Shown: positions 1 to 8,999, numbered from the stretch's first letter. The stretch is DNA of 20,427 nt from an uncultured Phocaeicola sp. (GCA_948566455.1 CAOYQO010000034.1:1-20427); one strand, 5' to 3'. Made by a program: numbers and translations. The notes: generated by a model from the sequence alone, not told the origin.

Positions 1-92
1 GTCCTTTTATAACAATAACATTTTGAGTTTTTAAATTTATAAATTTAAAGTTTTTCTATTATGAACAAAAAATTTTTAAGTGCAATCCTGTT
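1..92 (+). repeat. Shared S-layer leader, copy 1 (left end of inverted pair)
   Basis: This segment holds the 60-bp untranslated leader plus the first 32 bases of the S-layer-like gene. It is identical over all 92 bases to copy 2 (13827-13918, same orientation). It matches copy 3 (20336-20427, opposite orientation) at positions 1-55 and 57-84, with differences at 56 (C/T) and 85 (A/G). Positions 30-49 form a perfect 20-bp AT-only palindrome, present in all three copies. No TAnnTTTG box lies in the leader, so the promoter must be further out. The repeat begins at base 1, so its outer limit cannot be seen. A role as a recombination site is inferred from the arrangement. Confidence 0.93.
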
Positions 93-3000
93 TGGAGCCC
101 TTATGGTCACTTCAACAGGAACATTTGTATCTTGTAAGGATTACGATGACGACATCGACCGCTTGGATCAAGAAATATCCAATGTGAAAGATGCAATCAA
201 GGCCCTTGAAGACAAAGTAGGCTCAGGCAAATATGTCGAAAGCTGTACTCCGTTCACTGATGGTAATGGTGGTTATGAAATCAAATTCAGTGATGGAGAG
301 ACCATTAAATTATACAATGGTGCAAAAGGAGAACAAGGTGAACCGGGCAAACCAGGTACTCCGGGTACTCCAGGTACTTCTGCTGATGATTATGTAGTAT
401 CAGTAGAAGAAGGTGAATCAGCTTATGAATTAGTTATTACTTATGCTGATGGCACTAAAAAGACTATCAGTATGCCTAAAGCTACTTCTGTAGTTAGCGG
501 AGTTAAGTTTATCCCTACTTTCCTTTCTGAAGGTGAAGCTGCCAGAATCCATTTCCCTACCATCGTTACTGATAGTGTGGCAGGTAAAACAGAGATTACA
601 GGTGCAGATTGGGGTACAAATAACTTTAGCACATTTAAAATCGTTTACTCAGGTAAGGCAGACGTGAAGTATCAGGTAAATCCTAACAGCGTATCATTCA
701 AAGATATGGAAGTGGTAGGATTTGTTCGTGATACTGCTGAAATATGGAACTACAATACGAATAACAAGAATTGGGAATTGTTCAACGCTGGACAAAAACT
801 GTACACTGATGGAAAAATTACCGTTGAATCTTATAAAGAAGGACATGGTATGTTAAACTTCCGTGTAAAGGACTGGGCTTTTGCTGAACAATCTAATCTG
901 GACGAAAGAACAGTATATTCATTGAGAATTAAGAACAATGACCAAATCGTTCATTCTGATTTTGTTCCCGCCAAGCATGAAGTAATTTTGCAGAAAAACG
1001 TACATTTGGTTAAAGTAGCTGATGCATTTGACCAAACTAACGCTCCTGCTCAGATTAAAAATGCAATTGCTCCTAACAAGGTAAATTATAGAGAATTCAT
1101 CAAAGATGAATATTATCTTAACACCTTGAATCCGACCGGTACTGAAGAGGCTAAATTGAAGGCTTATCAAGCAGATAAAGCTAAGTTCGAAGCCAATGCT
1201 GAAAACCAGTTATATAAAGGAGATGCTGAATCTAAAGATGATGCAGAACGTATTGTTGTAGAATTGAACTATACAGGTGATGGACATTCAAAAAATTTGA
1301 AGGACATCGTAACTTCATTCTTTGACAAACGTATGGGTAGAGCCGAAGCAGCTCAATATCCTTTGATGGAGAATGGTTTTGATGACTATTCATTGGTGTT
1401 TGAACCGGTTGACTTCTATTATGATGGCGTTAACCAGACAAAACGTTATTTGGATGTTACCAAAGATGGTGTTGCTACAGTAAAACAAACTCCGGACCCG
1501 ATTTGGGGCGCAGAAACTGATGCCAGCCACACAGCTGCTATAGACAGAACTCCTATTGTTCGTGTGAAACTGGTAGCACCGGGTGAAGACAATGGTAATG
1601 TAGTTAAAACAGCAATCATCAAGATTCACATTGTACGCAAGACAGTTGTTCCTGAAATTAATATTACAGAAACAAAAGATGTTACTCTGAAACATATCAA
1701 TCAAGTTCTTGACATGGATATGGATAAGATATTCAACCATAAAGATGTACAGTTGAGTAAAGACGAATTCCGTAAGACTTATGATTTCGTTCCTGAATTT
1801 GCAACAGCAGATGAGGCTAAACAACACGCTGTATATGCATGGGATGGAAAAGATAATGCAGACTATTCATTAGATCCGAACTTTAAACCTGAAGAATACA
1901 ATCAGTTGTTCGTTACAGTGAAGAATACAGCATTCTCTCGTCATGACGATCACGACGTTTACACTGTTAAGGGTACATACAAGCCAAATGCTGATCATAA
2001 GGGATTATCTGACATCCATGTTACTTATACTATCAATGTGAAGTATCCGGATGTAGTTGCTCCTGAAAAGACTAAGTTGAACTGGGTAGATGATTCTTAC
2101 TTCATTGCTCACGGTAGATACGATAACTTTGATGATCCTAAAACTTATGAAATGGTTGCAGCATTGAATGACGAATTCGATTTGATCAACTATAATCCTT
2201 ATAAGGGTCAGACTCATGATAAGGATTGGGCTAGAGCTACCTTGTCATTCGAATTGGTTGACCAGCATAATAACGCATCTAAGATAGGTGACGGTCACAA
2301 TTCCGGCATCCGTTTGTATCAAGGTAAAGACAACAAGTGGTATATCGCTTTGGAGGTTACAGACGAAGGACGTGCTTGGATCAATGCTGCTGACGCTAAG
2401 GATTTGAAGAAGATCAAAATGCGTGCTGTAGTAAGCTTCAATGAAGATGTTGACGGATTGTATGGTACTTGCAACAAGGAAGCCAATGCTCATAACAAGT
2501 ATGCTAAAGAAGATTACAATAACTTCTCTTGCGATACTATCAATATGGTAAACAATACTCCTTGGGCTAAAGATCATACTACTACTTATACTGGTGCTCC
2601 TGCTCCTGAAAATGGACGTTCTACAGTGGTTATCGATGAATTTGAAGTTGCATTTGTAACTCCGATGGTATTCCACGCTTACGAAGCAGGTCCTTTGTAT
2701 GACAAGTATCAGGAAGCTGAAAATACAGTATCATTGAAGGATGCATTCTTCTTGTCAGATTATCTGTGGTCTGAAGGTGCTCAGGCACAATTCAATAACA
2801 ACCATGTTATCTATGATCACAAAGATATGGCTAAGAATAATACTTTGGTTCAGACAGGTGATCAAGCTGGTTGGTCAAAGAAACTGGTAGTTGACCATAA
2901 TGTATTCGATGTTAATACAACTGTTAACTTCAAGGTTTCTAAGGCATACTTTGCTGACGGAAGTGAACTGGATGCTGAAAACATGAAGAAGATCAAACTT

Positions 3001-3186
3001 GATAATGCTAACCAGACTATCACATGGATCAACAATGGTGAAGATATTGCTCAACCATTTACTATTGATGTAGAAGTTTGTGTAAATCACAAGTGGGGCG
3101 GTATCTGCGACCATACTTGGAAGAATGATCGTGGACATTCTGTTGGAACTATCCAAATCCAAGTTAAGAAGCACAATGACAAGTAA
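61..3186 (+). CDS. S-layer-like surface lipoprotein with collagen-like segment (DUF4988-type N-terminus)
   Basis: This gene encodes a 1041-residue exported lipoprotein. The signal peptide ends in TFVSC with lipid cysteine 25. It is followed by KDYDDDID, an acidic stretch of the kind that sends Bacteroides lipoproteins to the cell surface. Residues about 30-53 form a short coiled coil. Residues 87-106 are Gly-X-Y triplets (GAK, GEQ, GEP, GKP, GTP, GTP), a collagen-like segment common in DUF4988/'PL29 N-terminal' proteins. The rest is beta-rich, aromatic and acidic with no enzyme motif that I recognise, and it ends in a VNHKWGG-like strand also seen in the minus-strand relative at 17065. Size, leader and architecture fit the BT1927-like S-layer superfamily. 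The ATG is fixed by the conserved leader. A strong terminator follows at 3207. Expression probably depends on what lies to the left of base 1. Confidence 0.85.
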   Translation: MNKKFLSAILFGALMVTSTGTFVSCKDYDDDIDRLDQEISNVKDAIKALEDKVGSGKYVESCTPFTDGNGGYEIKFSDGETIKLYNGAKGEQGEPGKPGTPGTPGTSADDYVVSVEEGESAYELVITYADGTKKTISMPKATSVVSGVKFIPTFLSEGEAARIHFPTIVTDSVAGKTEITGADWGTNNFSTFKIVYSGKADVKYQVNPNSVSFKDMEVVGFVRDTAEIWNYNTNNKNWELFNAGQKLYTDGKITVESYKEGHGMLNFRVKDWAFAEQSNLDERTVYSLRIKNNDQIVHSDFVPAKHEVILQKNVHLVKVADAFDQTNAPAQIKNAIAPNKVNYREFIKDEYYLNTLNPTGTEEAKLKAYQADKAKFEANAENQLYKGDAESKDDAERIVVELNYTGDGHSKNLKDIVTSFFDKRMGRAEAAQYPLMENGFDDYSLVFEPVDFYYDGVNQTKRYLDVTKDGVATVKQTPDPIWGAETDASHTAAIDRTPIVRVKLVAPGEDNGNVVKTAIIKIHIVRKTVVPEINITETKDVTLKHINQVLDMDMDKIFNHKDVQLSKDEFRKTYDFVPEFATADEAKQHAVYAWDGKDNADYSLDPNFKPEEYNQLFVTVKNTAFSRHDDHDVYTVKGTYKPNADHKGLSDIHVTYTINVKYPDVVAPEKTKLNWVDDSYFIAHGRYDNFDDPKTYEMVAALNDEFDLINYNPYKGQTHDKDWARATLSFELVDQHNNASKIGDGHNSGIRLYQGKDNKWYIALEVTDEGRAWINAADAKDLKKIKMRAVVSFNEDVDGLYGTCNKEANAHNKYAKEDYNNFSCDTINMVNNTPWAKDHTTTYTGAPAPENGRSTVVIDEFEVAFVTPMVFHAYEAGPLYDKYQEAENTVSLKDAFFLSDYLWSEGAQAQFNNNHVIYDHKDMAKNNTLVQTGDQAGWSKKLVVDHNVFDVNTTVNFKVSKAYFADGSELDAENMKKIKLDNANQTITWINNGEDIAQPFTIDVEVCVNHKWGGICDHTWKNDRGHSVGTIQIQVKKHNDK

Positions 3187-3206
3187 TTAATACGCTCATT
3201 GTTTAT

Positions 3207-3248
3207 AAAAAAAGAGGGGGGCAAAATGTTCCCCTCTTTTAGTTTTTA
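3207..3248 (+). terminator. Rho-independent terminator after S-layer-like gene 1
   Basis: A perfect 10-bp stem pairs AAAAGAGGGG (3210-3219) with CCCCTCTTTT (3231-3240) around an 11-base loop, and a T-rich run follows. It lies 24 bases after the stop codon and only about 26 bases before the next ATG, so the downstream protease gene may depend partly on readthrough. Confidence 0.88.
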
Positions 3249-3274
3249 TAATCGTTTATCCAATTATATTGTGT

Positions 3275-4390
3275 ATGAAGTATATATATGCTGTCTGTTT
3301 TCTGTTATTAGTATGTGGCTGTCATAAAGAAAATGACACCCCTGTTGTTTTACCTGCACGGACACTATTGGTTTATCTGGGAGGAGATAATAATCTTGAT
3401 GCCGAAACCTATGACAAACTTGTTCAAATTAAAAATGGATGGGAAGACGGGACAGATGGAAATATAATAGTGTATCAGGATACACCATTTAAGGACTCTC
3501 CACGATTGATGGAAATTGATGGAAAAAGTGAGAAAGGCTATATTACCATACATACCTATGACCAAGAAAACTCAGCCTCCCCCCAAGTGCTTAAACGAGT
3601 TATAAACGACGTAACTCGGCTTTATCCTGCTAAAAGCTACGGTCTAATCGTGTTTTCCCATGGCAGTGGCTGGCTTCCTCCACATACATTGGTTAATGGC
3701 TCGCGGTCTATCATCATCGATAATGACAATGAAATGGAAATAACAGATTTTGCCATGGCCCTCCCGGACCATTTATTTGAATTCATAATCTTTGAAGCAT
3801 GTAATATGGCAGGTATTGAGGTGGCTTATGAATTAAGAAATAAAGCAGCATATATCATGGCTTCCTCTGCCCCAGTAGTATCTCCGGGATTTACTCCTAT
3901 CTATGCCGGCAGTATTTCCTGTCTGCTTGAAGAAAATGCTGATTTGCAAAGATTTGCAGAAAATTATTTTCATTATTGGAATTTGATGGAAGGCGATAAA
4001 CGTTCTGCTACCATTAGCATAATAAAAACTGCCGGATTATCAAATTTAGCGAATTTGATACGACAGATCAATACGGAAATATCCGGCTCTTTTCTCCCGG
4101 TCGGTAACCTTCAAAATTATGATGGAGTTTTAAAAGCCCCATTCTATTTTTTTGATTTCGCTCAATATTATCAATCATTATCAGATGAAAATACATACAA
4201 TGTACTTCAAGAGTGTATCAGCCAATGTGTGGTTTACAAAAGAAATACTCCTTTTTATGCTACGGAAGAAGGAACATTCCCTATCACGGCCTTTTCAGGT
4301 ATGACCACTTTTATCATGCAGAGAGAACTTAATGACTTGAATGAAGAATATACAAAACTACAATGGTATAAAGATATTAATACACATTAG
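3275..4390 (+). CDS. Clostripain-family (peptidase C11) lipoprotein
   Basis: Counting from the ATG at 3275, the product is a 371-residue cysteine peptidase of the clostripain family. It has a lipoprotein signal ending in LLVCGC (lipid cysteine 16). The likely catalytic pair is His129 in FSHGSGW and Cys176 in FEACNMAG, the usual C11 dyad, and Asp-rich strands such as YLGGDNNLD lie near the N-terminus as in the family. These enzymes cleave after basic residues and are usually self-activating. The frame extends upstream to a TTG at 3269, but the ATG is the better start. No clear promoter fits between the terminator ending at 3248 and this start, so it may be read at a low level from S-layer gene 1. 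A role in processing or trimming surface proteins is inference from position and family. Confidence 0.87.
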   Translation: MKYIYAVCFLLLVCGCHKENDTPVVLPARTLLVYLGGDNNLDAETYDKLVQIKNGWEDGTDGNIIVYQDTPFKDSPRLMEIDGKSEKGYITIHTYDQENSASPQVLKRVINDVTRLYPAKSYGLIVFSHGSGWLPPHTLVNGSRSIIIDNDNEMEITDFAMALPDHLFEFIIFEACNMAGIEVAYELRNKAAYIMASSAPVVSPGFTPIYAGSISCLLEENADLQRFAENYFHYWNLMEGDKRSATISIIKTAGLSNLANLIRQINTEISGSFLPVGNLQNYDGVLKAPFYFFDFAQYYQSLSDENTYNVLQECISQCVVYKRNTPFYATEEGTFPITAFSGMTTFIMQRELNDLNEEYTKLQWYKDINTH

Positions 4391-4591
4391 AGAATATGTA
4401 TAACACTGACAAACAATGATATAGCAAATTCAGTAGAAGAAGTATATCTTATTGCAGAATAGATAGATTCTAAATACTTTTCAAAGTATCCTTTAAAGGA
4501 CAGAATGCCAATATATATGGACAGAAACAGGTGATTATCCATTAATAGGAAACGGAAAAACTTGTCATAAGCAGAAAAAACAAATCCTTTA
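4391..4591. other. Intergenic stretch with no supported gene
   Basis: This is AT-rich sequence between the protease stop and the next promoter. A 12-bp palindrome TCCTTTAAAGGA lies at 4489-4500. I see no convincing terminator or open reading frame. Confidence 0.5.
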
Positions 4592-4623
4592 TTTGCTTTG
4601 TTTGTCATTTACTAATATCTTTG
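4592..4623 (+). promoter_or_regulatory. Bacteroides-type promoter for the AAA-ATPase gene
   Basis: A TTTG -33 box (4592-4595) and a TATCTTTG -7 box (4616-4623) are separated by 20 bases, matching the Bacteroides primary sigma consensus. Transcription would begin near 4630, about 26 bases before the ATG at 4656. This also argues against the longer frame that would start at 4593, inside the promoter. Confidence 0.72.
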
Positions 4624-4655
4624 TTTTATCATTCATTCTAGAACCGCAACAAAAT

Positions 4656-6266
4656 ATGAAATACCCTATTGGAATACAGAGTTTTGACCAAATCCGTGAA
4701 GATGGCTATGTATATGTGGATAAGACCGGTTTGATTTACAACTTGGTAACACAAGGCAAGACTTATTTCTTGAGCCGTCCACGCCGTTTTGGCAAAAGCC
4801 TGCTGGTAAGTACCCTTGCCTGTTATTTCCAGGGACGCAAAGATTTGTTTGCCGGACTGGAAATCGACGGATTGGAAAAGGACTGGTATGAGTATCCTAT
4901 CTTCCGTATAGACTTTAATGGAGGACTGTATACACAACCCGGAATTCTGGAGGCTACCATTGAAGGCTATTTAGGGAACTGGGAAGATATTTATGGCAAG
5001 AATCCTAATTATACAACCATAGGAACCCGTTTCATTGAAATACTTCGCCGGGCTTATGAACAGACAGGGCGGCGTGCGGTGGTTCTGATTGATGAATATG
5101 ACAAACCTATTTTGGATGTATTAGATACGGAAGCTTGTTTTTATGATGATTATGGAAAGCAAGTTCTGTTGGAGAACCATAACCGGGAAATATTGAAATC
5201 CTTTTATTCTACCTTTAAAGGAGCCGATCAATACTTGAGATTCGTATTGTTGACCGGAGTAACAAAGTTTTCCCAAGTAAGTGTTTTCAGTGGATTTAAC
5301 CAGCCTAAGGATATCAGTATGGATGAACGGTACGAAGCCTTGTGCGGTATCACCCAGAATGAGCTGGAAGCATTTTTCGAAGAACCCACCATACAGTTGG
5401 CTGCTAAATATCAGTACACAGTGAAAGAAATGAAGGAACTTCTCAGACGGCAATATGACGGATATCATTTTGGAGAGAGGATGACCGACATTTACAATCC
5501 GTTCAGCATTCTTAATGCTTTTGACAGTATGGCAATTCGTGATTACTGGTTCTCTACAGGTACTCCCACCTATTTGGTTCGTCTGCTGCAACACAGCCGC
5601 GAGCAGATAAACGAACTTGCCGGACGTTATTATGTTCCCTCTTTGTTTGTGGATTATAAGGCTGATGTGGAACAGCCTCTACCCATGATTTATCAGAGCG
5701 GATATCTCACTATTAAAGAATATAATAGACGTATGGGAACTTATCTGCTTGATTTTCCCAATAATGAGGTGCGTAAAGGGTTCTTGTCCGTATTGGCAGC
5801 ACATTATTTGAAACCCGGAGGTGGAGAGGTCAACAGCTGGATTATCGATGCTGTTACTTGCCTTGAGCAAGGGAACACCTCCGCTTTTTGTGATTCTCTG
5901 ACCGCCTTTCTTGCAAGCATCCCGTATGACTCTCACGCTTCCTTGAAGGAATTGGATATGACTGAGAAACATTTCCAATACACTTTTTATCTGATTCTCC
6001 GTTTGATAGGAGTTTATTGCCGTGCAATCCATTGTGAGAACCGCCAGAGCTTCGGACGAGTGGACTGCATATTGGAAATGGACGAATATGTTTACATTTT
6101 CGAATTCAAGATGGACGGAACAGCAGAGGAGGCTTTACAGCAAATAGCAGAGAAAGGCTATGCCCGATCTTATTTGACCGATAACCGTAAAATAGTCTGT
6201 ATCGGGGTGAATTTTTCTTCCCTTACACGTACTGTGGAAGAATGGAAGGAAATAATTTACAGGTAA
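4656..6266 (+). CDS. AAA-ATPase-like / PD-(D/E)XK nuclease-like protein
   Basis: The product is 536 residues long and belongs to the large Bacteroidales family of AAA-ATPase-like (PF09820-type) proteins with a C-terminal PD-(D/E)XK nuclease-like domain (PF08011-type). The family signature PIGIQSFDQIREDGYVYVDK opens the protein. A Walker A-like RPRRFGKSL sits at residues 41-49 and a Walker B AVVLIDEYD at 141-149. Near the C-terminus, Asp470, Glu483 and Lys485 (in VDCILEMDEY and FEFK) match the nuclease motif. The family is often present in many copies per genome, and its cellular role is not established; defence or mobile-element control has been suggested. It has its own promoter and is not part of the flanking operons. 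Both key ATPase and nuclease residues are intact. Confidence 0.88.
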   Translation: MKYPIGIQSFDQIREDGYVYVDKTGLIYNLVTQGKTYFLSRPRRFGKSLLVSTLACYFQGRKDLFAGLEIDGLEKDWYEYPIFRIDFNGGLYTQPGILEATIEGYLGNWEDIYGKNPNYTTIGTRFIEILRRAYEQTGRRAVVLIDEYDKPILDVLDTEACFYDDYGKQVLLENHNREILKSFYSTFKGADQYLRFVLLTGVTKFSQVSVFSGFNQPKDISMDERYEALCGITQNELEAFFEEPTIQLAAKYQYTVKEMKELLRRQYDGYHFGERMTDIYNPFSILNAFDSMAIRDYWFSTGTPTYLVRLLQHSREQINELAGRYYVPSLFVDYKADVEQPLPMIYQSGYLTIKEYNRRMGTYLLDFPNNEVRKGFLSVLAAHYLKPGGGEVNSWIIDAVTCLEQGNTSAFCDSLTAFLASIPYDSHASLKELDMTEKHFQYTFYLILRLIGVYCRAIHCENRQSFGRVDCILEMDEYVYIFEFKMDGTAEEALQQIAEKGYARSYLTDNRKIVCIGVNFSSLTRTVEEWKEIIYR

Positions 6267-6563
6267 GATTTAGTCATAGTCAGCCTAAAGCGTTAAACAA
6301 AAGATTGCCTTCCACTATTTTTTATGGGAATATACCGGTAAGAATGTTTATGCTGTTGCCGGCATAACACATTTAATTTTCATCTTTTTATCATTTTGTT
6401 TTTCTTTTTGCTAAGAATGAATTATTTTCGCAGCCGAACACAAGTTTAATTTCTTACCGACAATAAGCAGACATGCTTTAATCCTCGACCAATTCAACTT
6501 GTCCTCATTTTAATTTTAACGGATAAGCTGATGTTTTGTCCCTCACTATTATAAAATAAAAGA

Positions 6564-7559
6564 ATGAAAAGATCACTGTATGTATCGCTATTGACGATCA
6601 TGTACTTCTCTGCCTGCCAAGGTAGTGAGGAACTAGAGCAATCACAAGAAAAAGAGTACACGGTATCCATTATGGCAAGAATCGGGAAAACAGTTTCCGG
6701 AGCACGCTACTTGCAAGATCATGAAAATGCCATCGCTAGTTTTAGTAAAACCGATGATATAGGTGTTTTTATGGACAATGACAGTGCCGTCCGCTGGATA
6801 TTCGATGGAACTTCCTGGACTACAGAAAAGAGTGTCTTTTGGAAAGATAAAAACCAGGAACATACTTTTTACGCATATTATCCCCACTCCGGTTCCAAAG
6901 CCGAAAGTAAGGAAAATATAAAAATGCCTTCTCTCGACAGCCAGAACGGGACTTGGGAAAATATTGACCAATATGACTTTCTAGTAGCATCCAGGAAGCT
7001 TTCCTACGATACCGACCTTGGCAATGTGGCCTTTTCGGGCGATTATTCATTTAAGCACGTTTTGTCACTATTAAAGATAAACATAAAGGGTGAAGGAGAT
7101 ATGGCACAGGCCGTTATTGACAAAATCAGACTTGAAGGAAATGGGTTGACGACCCAAGGATACTACTCCTTTGAAACGAACAGCATCACCATCAGCGAAA
7201 CTCCCAAGGAAACCTTCCAGATTACTCCGTCACACACCATGAACAATCAGGATATTTCTTTTTATTTTATCCTGAACGGGGGCGAGAATGACGGAAATAT
7301 TGATCCGAAAGCCGTGAAAAACCATTCTGTTAATCTCACCATTGAATATACCCGTAACAACAAATATTACATAACACGACGAGACGACCTGTCTCCGGGC
7401 TTATTGTCCGGATGTATTCATAAATACAATATTGTAGTAAAAGACGGAAATGTAATTATAACGGGAGGAAGTATTTCGGGTTGGACTCCGGGAAATGAAG
7501 AAGAGGATATAGTTATAAATGGAGAAGAAATAAACCCACAAACAAATAATATGTTATGA
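6564..7559 (+). CDS. Fimbrillin-family lipoprotein (Mfa-like/FimA-like)
   Basis: This is a 331-residue secreted lipoprotein with signal peptide ending in YFSAC (lipid cysteine 18). It shows the layout of Bacteroidales fimbrillins of the Mfa_like_1 type. An N-terminal strand (EYTVSIMARIGK) is followed by 'GVFM' and 'FYAYYPH' strands, a central FKHVLSLLKINIKG strand, and a C-terminal 'YNIVVKDGNVIITGGSISGW' segment with the typical ending before a short tail. Such proteins are major or accessory subunits of type V pili: they are exported as lipoproteins, trimmed by an Arg-specific protease and polymerised by strand exchange. Its stop overlaps the start of the next gene by four bases (ATGA), so the two are translationally coupled. 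I found no consensus promoter in the 297 bases upstream (6267-6563). Confidence 0.85.
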   Translation: MKRSLYVSLLTIMYFSACQGSEELEQSQEKEYTVSIMARIGKTVSGARYLQDHENAIASFSKTDDIGVFMDNDSAVRWIFDGTSWTTEKSVFWKDKNQEHTFYAYYPHSGSKAESKENIKMPSLDSQNGTWENIDQYDFLVASRKLSYDTDLGNVAFSGDYSFKHVLSLLKINIKGEGDMAQAVIDKIRLEGNGLTTQGYYSFETNSITISETPKETFQITPSHTMNNQDISFYFILNGGENDGNIDPKAVKNHSVNLTIEYTRNNKYYITRRDDLSPGLLSGCIHKYNIVVKDGNVIITGGSISGWTPGNEEEDIVINGEEINPQTNNML

Positions 7560-8872
7560 ATTATAGATTAACCGAATTAAAGGTGCTTCTGTTTCTATTG
7601 CTACTGTCTGCTGTTTCTTGCCAACGCCCGATGTATGATGAAGAAGACGATGAAGACGGAGTCTCGCAAACAAATCTTCCTTTAAAGATATCTGCCAGGT
7701 CTAGCGGAGAATCCCAGATTAATTATCCGGCCTATATCTATGCGTTTGCAGAGGACGGCAGCTGTTCTGCCAGTCTGAAAATGACAGATAACGCCCAGAT
7801 TGAAATGAAGTTACCTCCTGCCCGATATACTATTGTTGCAATAGCCGGTTTGGGAGAAGAATATATCGTTCCGAAAGATCCTAGCCTTGATGATGTAATT
7901 GTTATGAAAGAAAATAACAGAAGCTCACGCGCGCTAATGATGGGCACTTCAACTGTGACAATTGCCAATAAGAAAAATATATCTGTTTCTGTAACCCTCT
8001 ATTATGCTGTATCTTTAGTCAATATCAGTTTGGAAGATATACCGGCAAACGTTAAAAAGGTGAGTTTGCAGATTTCGCCTTTATATTCTTCCCTGTCGTT
8101 TACAAGGGAGTATTCCGGCAAAGACAAGAGTACGGAAATTATTTGTGAGTCTGAGCCGGGTGGAATTTGGAGTGCAAAGCCTTTTTATATTTTTCCGGGG
8201 AGCGGCTCTCAGACTGTTTTTTCCATAACCTTGGAAGATAATAGTCAGACAAAGACGTTTGGATACACTTTCAAAGGAAAGCCGGAAGCGAACGTGCCAT
8301 TGAATATCGGGGGTAGCTATTCGGGTGATGTCACGGTAGGGGGCAGTTTGATATCAGGTGAATGGAAGGCTCCGGTAGACATCAAATTCAATTTTGGCGG
8401 TGCTGATGAAGGTAATGGCGGTAGTGAGCCGCCTCCCATTAATCCGGATCTTTCCGGGCTACCCGAAATTGGCGGTATCTGGAACGGCGGTATTGTAGCT
8501 GGCATAGAGAATGCAAGTTCCACAGGGGTGGATATTTTGTTGATGAGTCTGGATGAGTGGAGTGGATTCGCTTCCGATGTGCGGAATATCATACAGGAGG
8601 AGGAAGCAGACGGATGGCATCTTCCGACTGAAGAGGAGGCAAAAATATTGCATAAGACGTTCAGCGGATCATCACTGGATGAACTGAATGAAACCATAGA
8701 GGGATTAAGAAACGGAGACCCGTTATTGGATATTGAGAAACGGTATGTATATGATCATAACGGGAGCATATATGCATTCGGATTTAAAACCTCATCCAAA
8801 TTTTTACAGGCAGGGAGTACGGTGAAATACAAAATACGTTTGGTATGCAGCGCTCATTATGATGCCGGATGA
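7556..8872 (+). CDS. FimB/Mfa2-family fimbrial lipoprotein with C-terminal extension
   Basis: This is a 438-residue lipoprotein. The signal ends in LSAVSC (lipid cysteine 22), followed by a very acidic stretch (YDEEDDEDG) that fits surface export. Residues about 40-285 resemble the FimB/Mfa2 family, with PPARYTIVAIAGL, ALMMGTSTVTI and the paired beta domains of fimbrial anchor or assembly subunits. A Gly/Pro-rich linker leads to a separate domain at about 302-438 that contains GWHLPTEEEAKIL and YVYDHNGSIYAFGF. These resemble the DUF1566/'major paralogous' C-type-lectin-like fold found at adhesive ends of surface proteins. In the family, Mfa2/FimB anchors the pilus and limits its length, and the added domain may make this one a tip or adhesive subunit, which is inference. 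It is coupled by ATGA overlap to the fimbrillin gene. Confidence 0.78.
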   Translation: MNYRLTELKVLLFLLLLSAVSCQRPMYDEEDDEDGVSQTNLPLKISARSSGESQINYPAYIYAFAEDGSCSASLKMTDNAQIEMKLPPARYTIVAIAGLGEEYIVPKDPSLDDVIVMKENNRSSRALMMGTSTVTIANKKNISVSVTLYYAVSLVNISLEDIPANVKKVSLQISPLYSSLSFTREYSGKDKSTEIICESEPGGIWSAKPFYIFPGSGSQTVFSITLEDNSQTKTFGYTFKGKPEANVPLNIGGSYSGDVTVGGSLISGEWKAPVDIKFNFGGADEGNGGSEPPPINPDLSGLPEIGGIWNGGIVAGIENASSTGVDILLMSLDEWSGFASDVRNIIQEEEADGWHLPTEEEAKILHKTFSGSSLDELNETIEGLRNGDPLLDIEKRYVYDHNGSIYAFGFKTSSKFLQAGSTVKYKIRLVCSAHYDAG

Positions 8873-8894
8873 CCCATTCATATACTAGAAAAGG

Positions 8895-8937
8895 GCATTC
8901 ACACTTCTTGACAATATATGCTTGAGAGTGTGAATGC
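8895..8937. terminator. Long-arm hairpin between convergent genes
   Basis: A perfect 11-bp inverted repeat pairs GCATTCACACT (8895-8905) with AGTGTGAATGC (8927-8937) across a 21-base loop. It lies 22 bases after the fimbrial operon, and the opposing gene ends at 9000. There is no clear T-tract on either side, so a terminator role is likely from position but not certain. Confidence 0.5.
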
Positions 8938-8999
8938 GTCTAATCGACTTCCATACTGGGAATCTCATTTCCATAGATAAATTCTCAATTAATTGAAAG

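Noticed and set aside
1..60. Promoter within the shared leader (ATAACATTTTG)
   Set aside because: Only TA-N4-TTTG is present, not TAnnTTTG, and no -33 box lies at the right distance.
3269..3274. TTG start two codons upstream of the protease ATG
   Set aside because: The ATG at 3275 gives a normal lipoprotein signal peptide, and TTG starts are rare here.
4593..4655. N-terminal extension of the AAA-ATPase frame from 4593
   Set aside because: It would start inside the promoter boxes, and the family signature begins at the ATG at 4656.
6349..6366. Small hairpin TATGC/GCATA after the AAA-ATPase gene as a terminator
   Set aside because: Its stem is only five base pairs with no clean T-tract, too weak to call.
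6480..6563. Promoter of the fimbrial operon (GATGTTTTG near 6531-6539)
   Set aside because: The -7 match is poor and the -33 box is unconvincing, so no promoter was annotated.
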